DNA of 9,800 nt from an uncultured Prevotellaceae bacterium (lineage in GTDB: Bacteria; Bacteroidota; Bacteroidia; Bacteroidales; Bacteroidaceae): positions 1 to 9,800 of the forward strand of contig CALAEY010000010.1 in assembly GCA_937891085.1 (NCBI GenBank), read 5' to 3'. A model generated the notes under the pieces. It was not told where the DNA came from. It did no database searches and saw nothing but the letters and a program-made list of their open reading frames with translations. The position numbers and the translations under genes were made by a program. This document shows positions 6,214 to 9,800 of the stretch, piece by piece (position 1 is the stretch's first letter; each line of letters begins with the position of its first letter).

Positions 6214-7170
6214 ATGAAGATTGTAGTATTAGACGGTTATGCCGGAAATCCTGGCGACCTTTCTTGGGAAGGTGCTGAAGCTCTGGGCGAATGCACCATC
6301 TATGACCGTACAGCTCCCTCCGAGAAGTTGGAGCGAGTGAAGGATGCAGAAATCATTTTGACGAACAAGGTGCCTTTCTGCGCAGAAGATTTTGACAAAT
6401 TGCCCAACCTGAAATACATCGGTGTGCTGGCCACTGGCTACAACATCATCGATACCGAGGCTGCCAAGGCACACGGTGTGGTAGTGACCAACATCCCTGC
6501 CTATAGCACCAATTCTGTGGCTCAGATGGTATTCGCCCACCTGCTGAACGTCAGCAACAGCGTGCAGCACTATACCGACGAGGCACGCGCTGGTGTTTGG
6601 AGCCGTAACCCCGACTTCAGCTACCAAGATACGCAGCTCATGGAGCTTCATCGCAAGAAGATTGGCATAGTGGGCTTAGGTAGCATCGGCAGGGCTGTAG
6701 CACGCATTGCTATCGGCTTCGGCATGGAGGTTTTTGCCTATACCAGCAAGTCGCACTTCCAGCTGCCTCCAGAGATTCACAAGATGGAGTTGGATGAACT
6801 TTTCCGCGAGTGTGACATTGTGACCCTGCACTGCCCGCTGACCCCAACTACCAAAAACTTAGTAAACGCCGAGCGTCTGAAGACCATGAAACCTACGGCT
6901 ATCTTGATCAATACCAGCCGTGGTCCTGTGGTGAACGAGCAAGACTTGGCAGATGCGCTGAACAACGGCACGATCTATGCTGCTGGCGTGGATGTGCTCT
7001 CTGAGGAACCTGCCAAGGCAGACAACCCACTGCTCACTGCACACAACTGCTTCATCACCCCACACATTGCCTGGGCCACCAAGGATGCCCGCATCCGCTT
7101 GATGCAGATAGCGGTAGACAACCTACAGGCCTTCTTGAACGGACAGCCAATCAATGTGGTGAACAAGTGA
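6214..7170 (+). CDS. D-2-hydroxyacid dehydrogenase, glycerate dehydrogenase / hydroxypyruvate reductase type
   Basis: This 318-residue cytoplasmic enzyme has the normal length for the D-isomer-specific 2-hydroxyacid dehydrogenase family, which reduces 2-keto acids such as hydroxypyruvate with NAD(P)H. The split catalytic domain comes first (VLATGYNIID near 71-80, TNIPAYSTNSVAQ near 92-104). The nucleotide-binding domain follows, with GLGSIG (154-159). The catalytic set is complete: R236 in INTSRGPVV, a Glu in LSEEP (E265 by spacing from R236), and H284 in TPHIAWATKDAR. That last block is typical of glycerate dehydrogenases. After the second Rossmann strand the usual NAD-selecting Asp is absent; the sequence is FAYTSKS (174-180), so cofactor choice is open. 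The start follows 68 bp of repeat-rich DNA after rarA, and I see no clear TAnnTTTG there, so read-through from rarA is plausible. The substrate is inferred from family resemblance only. Confidence 0.92.
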   Translation: MKIVVLDGYAGNPGDLSWEGAEALGECTIYDRTAPSEKLERVKDAEIILTNKVPFCAEDFDKLPNLKYIGVLATGYNIIDTEAAKAHGVVVTNIPAYSTNSVAQMVFAHLLNVSNSVQHYTDEARAGVWSRNPDFSYQDTQLMELHRKKIGIVGLGSIGRAVARIAIGFGMEVFAYTSKSHFQLPPEIHKMELDELFRECDIVTLHCPLTPTTKNLVNAERLKTMKPTAILINTSRGPVVNEQDLADALNNGTIYAAGVDVLSEEPAKADNPLLTAHNCFITPHIAWATKDARIRLMQIAVDNLQAFLNGQPINVVNK

Positions 7171-7189
7171 AACGAAAGTACGTTTCACT
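7166..7189 (+). other. Hairpin spanning the dehydrogenase stop codon
   Basis: AGTGAAACG (7166-7174) and CGTTTCACT (7181-7189) form a perfect 9-bp stem with the 6-nt loop AAAGTA. The TGA stop (7168-7170) lies inside the left arm. No U-run follows, so this is not a standard intrinsic terminator. It may protect the 3' end of the message or aid termination together with the repeats just downstream. Confidence 0.5.
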
Positions 7190-7238
7190 GACAACGAAAA
7201 TAAGGCTCGCTGCCCTCGAAAGTAAGGTTCGTTTTACG
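7173..7238. repeat. Three-copy degenerate 22-bp tandem repeat
   Basis: Three units begin at 7173, 7195 and 7217, exactly 22 bp apart. Their first 15 bases are CGAAAGTACGTTTCA, CGAAAATAAGGCTCG and CGAAAGTAAGGTTCG, and similarity fades after about base 17. The first unit overlaps the hairpin at the dehydrogenase stop. The third contains its own CGAA...TTCG inverted pair. The array occupies the convergent gap before the terminator. I do not recognise it as a named element. Confidence 0.5.
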
Positions 7239-7247
7239 CCTACGCAC

Positions 7248-7284
7248 AAAAAAAATCAGCCACCCCGCATGGGATGGCTGATTT
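7248..7284 (-). terminator. Intrinsic terminator of the TonB-dependent receptor gene
   Basis: On the minus strand, about 20 nt after the receptor stop codon, AAATCAGCCATCCC pairs with GGGGTGGCTGATTT around an ATGC loop, and the transcript then continues into a run of eight U (plus-strand A-run 7248-7255). Read as minus-strand RNA, the one imperfect position is a U-G wobble. On the plus strand the same position is a C-A mismatch and only three T follow. So the element is built for the minus strand and would be weak for the dehydrogenase transcript. Confidence 0.9.
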
Positions 7285-7304
7285 CGTATTATGATCTCCA
7301 GAGA

Positions 7305-9800
7305 TTAGTTGAAGTAGTACTTCACACCAAGCTGGATGCGCCATGCGGCACTGTAAGCACGGTTGTAGTCCCAAGTCTTAGTAGGAGCCTCACCATTGCT
7401 ACGATACAGAGAGAAGGTAGGAACGTTGTTGGCATCCTTGCCCTCATACTTCAGGATACGACCGCTGTTGGCAGGAACCATGTTCTTAGGAACACCCCAA
7501 GAAGAATGGATCATGTTGCCAATGTTCTCAAAGTCGGCAGAGAACTGCAGACGATGGTTGGTATTGCCTACTTTCAGCACGAAGTCGTGTGCCCAACGGA
7601 AGTCGAACTGATGTACCCAAGGAGCGTATGCGCTGTAAGCCTCAGCATACTCACCCTTGTGATTTCTCAGATACTTATCCTGCTCTACAAATGCCCAGAA
7701 GTCAGCACGGTCAGCTTCGTTCACGAAATTGATCTCGCTGTCGTTGCGTGGGATGTACATCAAGTCGTAGCCGATACCGTCACCATTCATATCGTTGGTA
7801 TAATACCAGCTGTAGCCAGCAGGTGAACCACCGGTGTAGAACAAAGTGAAGTGATCCTTGTCATTGTAAGTATAGCTTACAGAAGCGATCACGCGGTCTG
7901 GAATCACGTACTGAGAATTCTGTACAGTAGCGAAGTTAGGACCGTTTACAGTGAACAGCCCCTGCCATGCAGAAGTTGCATTTGAACCAGGCATACCAGT
8001 CACTTCCTTCATCACGGTGTGTGTATAAGCAGCCATAATGTTCAGGTTCTCGATAGGAGTAGCATTGATGGTGATATTACCAGTCCAACCATAACCGCGA
8101 TGGGTATTGGTCAGCACGTATGCATTTGTCTTGGTGTAAGTATAGTTAGAAGGATAAATCACGCGGTTGTCAGCACCTTGGAAACGCTCCCAGGTAGTGT
8201 TAGGCATGATGTTGTAGTTGTCCAGACGTACAGCATTGATATTGTCAGTGTAGTTGAACTCACCTGTTACAGTCAATGGGAATGATACAGGAACCACATA
8301 GTCGATGCCGATAGAAGTCTTCCATACCTGAGGCATCTTGAAGTTACGATCCACGCCATTCACGGTTGAACCACCCTGACCGTCTTCTGGAGAAATTGTT
8401 GTAGGCAGATTCTGGGCAGCAATCATCTGATTGATATCAGTAATCATCTTTCCACCCTGCATTGTGCGCTGCAACATCTCATAAGCACCTTCTGACACAT
8501 TCTTACCTGTACCATAACCATAGCCCATAACTGTGCTGCCATCATACTTGGTATTCACCTGATAAGAGTTCTGCACCATGTTTGAGTTGGTAGGCATGTT
8601 GGTGAAGAATACCAGAGGCAGACGACCTGCGAAGAGACCCGTACCACCACGTACCTTCAGGGATTTGTCACCGAATACGTCCCAAGTGAAACCGAATCGT
8701 GGAGAAATCTGGATGTTGGTCTTAGGCCAAGCACCTGTATCTACCTTACGGCCACCGAAGTCGAGTTCATAGAATGCCTTGTTGCGCATCACATCGTCAT
8801 TGTTGAATGAGATATTGTCGAAACGGATACCACCAGTGAGCTTCAGGTTGTTACCTACGCTCCACTCATCCTGTGCATAAAGGCCATACTGGTTGAAACG
8901 TACCTGAGCGGCAGGATTAGCCTCACCATTGTAACCATGAGTCAGGGCGAAAGCCTCTGGAGTGGCACCGTTGATGAAATCATCCACGCTGCGGAAACGG
9001 TAGTAACCCGTACCATTACGCATGTAAGAGTTGTTTGCCATCTGATGCTCGAAGCTGAAACCTGCGGTCAACTTGTGGGCACCCAGATAAGCAGTGAAGT
9101 TATCGGTAAGGGTAGTGATGTTGTTCTTCACACCATTGTTCCAAGTAAACAGCTCATAACCCAGTGTCATGTATGGGCTCAGGTCCTGAGTCACTGTACC
9201 ATCAGCAGCGGTAGTGTAACCATTCATGATATCTACATGTGGGAAAGGAGCAGAGTTAGAACCGCGGATATCCTCAATCTTTGAGTAAGTGAACAGCAGC
9301 TGGTTGGAAAGGTTGCTTCCAAAATGGCTGTTGAGGTCAGCAGAAATAGTCTTTACAGTATTGTCCATAGAATACATGGAATTTGCAAAGGCCATAGAAT
9401 ACTGAGACAGACGGTTCATACCGTTCAGACGGTAGCCAGTATCAGCAGAGTTACCATTGGTTGCGTTCCAAGCAGAATTCTTGGTATAGTTATAACGTAC
9501 TGCCAAATGATGATCCTGAGTGATATTCCAGTCGATACGACCCAGCAACTTCACGTTGCTCTCATCAGCAGGGAAGCTGGTAGGAGATCCTGGATCATAG
9601 CCATAAGCACTCTTAACGAAGTCACTTACACGCTGCATGTCAGACAGTTTGGTACGGCTGATGTAATTACTAGCATTAGCCACGCCATCTGTAGAAGGCT
9701 GCCAGCGGTTTGCCACTGTAGGAATCTTTTGGTACTCAGCGTTCACGAAGAAGAACAGCTTGTTCTTGATGATAGGGCCACCCAGTGTAGCACCATAGGT
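7305..9800 (-). CDS. TonB-dependent receptor, Oar-like, barrel portion (N-terminus outside window)
   Basis: The frame is open from the window edge to a TAA at 7307-7305 and gives 831 residues. The first Met-type codon inside (GTG at 9746) is internal: the frame continues upstream as TYGATLGGPIIKNKLFFF, the conserved block at the end of the plug in Oar-like receptors. The rest is an outer-membrane barrel with alternating aromatic strands and long loops. Landmarks include QYGLYAQDEW, LKLTGGIRFDNISF, ISPRFGFTWDVFG, RGGTGLFAGRLPLVFFTN, and the C-terminus QLGVKYYFN. Such receptors take up a ligand across the outer membrane using TonB-ExbBD energy; the ligand cannot be read from sequence. The signal peptide, any carboxypeptidase-like domain, TonB box and plug lie beyond 9800. 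No SusD-like gene follows, because an intrinsic terminator closes the unit 20 nt after the stop, so it is not a classical SusCD transporter on the visible side. Confidence 0.93.
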   Translation of the reverse strand, partial: TYGATLGGPIIKNKLFFFVNAEYQKIPTVANRWQPSTDGVANASNYISRTKLSDMQRVSDFVKSAYGYDPGSPTSFPADESNVKLLGRIDWNITQDHHLAVRYNYTKNSAWNATNGNSADTGYRLNGMNRLSQYSMAFANSMYSMDNTVKTISADLNSHFGSNLSNQLLFTYSKIEDIRGSNSAPFPHVDIMNGYTTAADGTVTQDLSPYMTLGYELFTWNNGVKNNITTLTDNFTAYLGAHKLTAGFSFEHQMANNSYMRNGTGYYRFRSVDDFINGATPEAFALTHGYNGEANPAAQVRFNQYGLYAQDEWSVGNNLKLTGGIRFDNISFNNDDVMRNKAFYELDFGGRKVDTGAWPKTNIQISPRFGFTWDVFGDKSLKVRGGTGLFAGRLPLVFFTNMPTNSNMVQNSYQVNTKYDGSTVMGYGYGTGKNVSEGAYEMLQRTMQGGKMITDINQMIAAQNLPTTISPEDGQGGSTVNGVDRNFKMPQVWKTSIGIDYVVPVSFPLTVTGEFNYTDNINAVRLDNYNIMPNTTWERFQGADNRVIYPSNYTYTKTNAYVLTNTHRGYGWTGNITINATPIENLNIMAAYTHTVMKEVTGMPGSNATSAWQGLFTVNGPNFATVQNSQYVIPDRVIASVSYTYNDKDHFTLFYTGGSPAGYSWYYTNDMNGDGIGYDLMYIPRNDSEINFVNEADRADFWAFVEQDKYLRNHKGEYAEAYSAYAPWVHQFDFRWAHDFVLKVGNTNHRLQFSADFENIGNMIHSSWGVPKNMVPANSGRILKYEGKDANNVPTFSLYRSNGEAPTKTWDYNRAYSAAWRIQLGVKYYFN

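Noticed and set aside
7173..7238. CRISPR-like array
   Set aside because: The units are directly adjacent, degenerate and 22 bp with no distinct spacers, and no cas genes are near; this is a tandem repeat.
7167..7826. Plus-strand open frame of 219 codons overlapping the dehydrogenase stop
   Set aside because: It runs through the repeat and the terminator and then antisense to the TonB receptor. Its composition looks like the reverse of a barrel gene, and no domain is recognisable.
9744..9746. GTG at 9746 as start of the TonB receptor
   Set aside because: The frame remains open and family-like to the window edge (GGPIIKNK), so this codon is an internal Val.

Overview
The window looks like chromosomal DNA of a gut or oral-type Bacteroidales species, most likely Prevotella/Segatella-like. 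The reasons are: -7 promoter elements of the Bacteroidetes type (TAnnTTTG) with A-rich leaders instead of strong Shine-Dalgarno sites; a DUF5686 outer-membrane protein with an N-terminal carboxypeptidase-regulatory-like domain; an Oar-like TonB-dependent receptor; and a stand-alone carboxyltransferase subunit of the Bacteroidetes pyruvate carboxylase B / oxaloacetate decarboxylase alpha type. The species call is an inference from gene content and was not tested by a search. I see no mobile element, CRISPR array, tRNA, rRNA or phage gene.

Layout. On the minus strand at the left edge is the N-terminal 283 residues of a biotin-dependent carboxyltransferase subunit (1-849, C-terminus outside the window). 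A 228-bp AT-rich divergent gap (850-1077) carries a promoter for each side. To its right, on the plus strand, are a WecB-like UDP-GlcNAc 2-epimerase-family protein (1078-2172), a DUF5686 outer-membrane protein (2273-4858), the AAA+ ATPase RarA (4871-6145) and a D-2-hydroxyacid (glycerate-type) dehydrogenase (6214-7170). The DUF5686 gene has its own promoter. rarA follows it by 12 bp and the dehydrogenase follows rarA by 68 bp, so these three could be one transcript. The convergent gap 7171-7304 holds a hairpin across the dehydrogenase stop codon, a three-copy 22-bp degenerate tandem repeat, and a strong intrinsic terminator oriented for the minus strand. From there to the right edge (7305-9800, minus strand) runs the barrel part of a TonB-dependent receptor whose signal peptide and plug lie outside the window.

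How the genes relate. They are mostly core genes: central C3/C4 carboxylation, replication-fork maintenance, hydroxyacid reduction, and outer-membrane assembly or transport. They do not form one obvious pathway. The points most worth a second look are two enzymes with good folds but altered signature residues. The epimerase-like protein lacks three of the four acid/base residues known for E. coli WecB. The carboxyltransferase has Lys where the family usually has the Thr of the GTSxP-type motif. The small repeats in the gaps on either side of the dehydrogenase gene are the other notable items. I found no convincing new multi-gene system.
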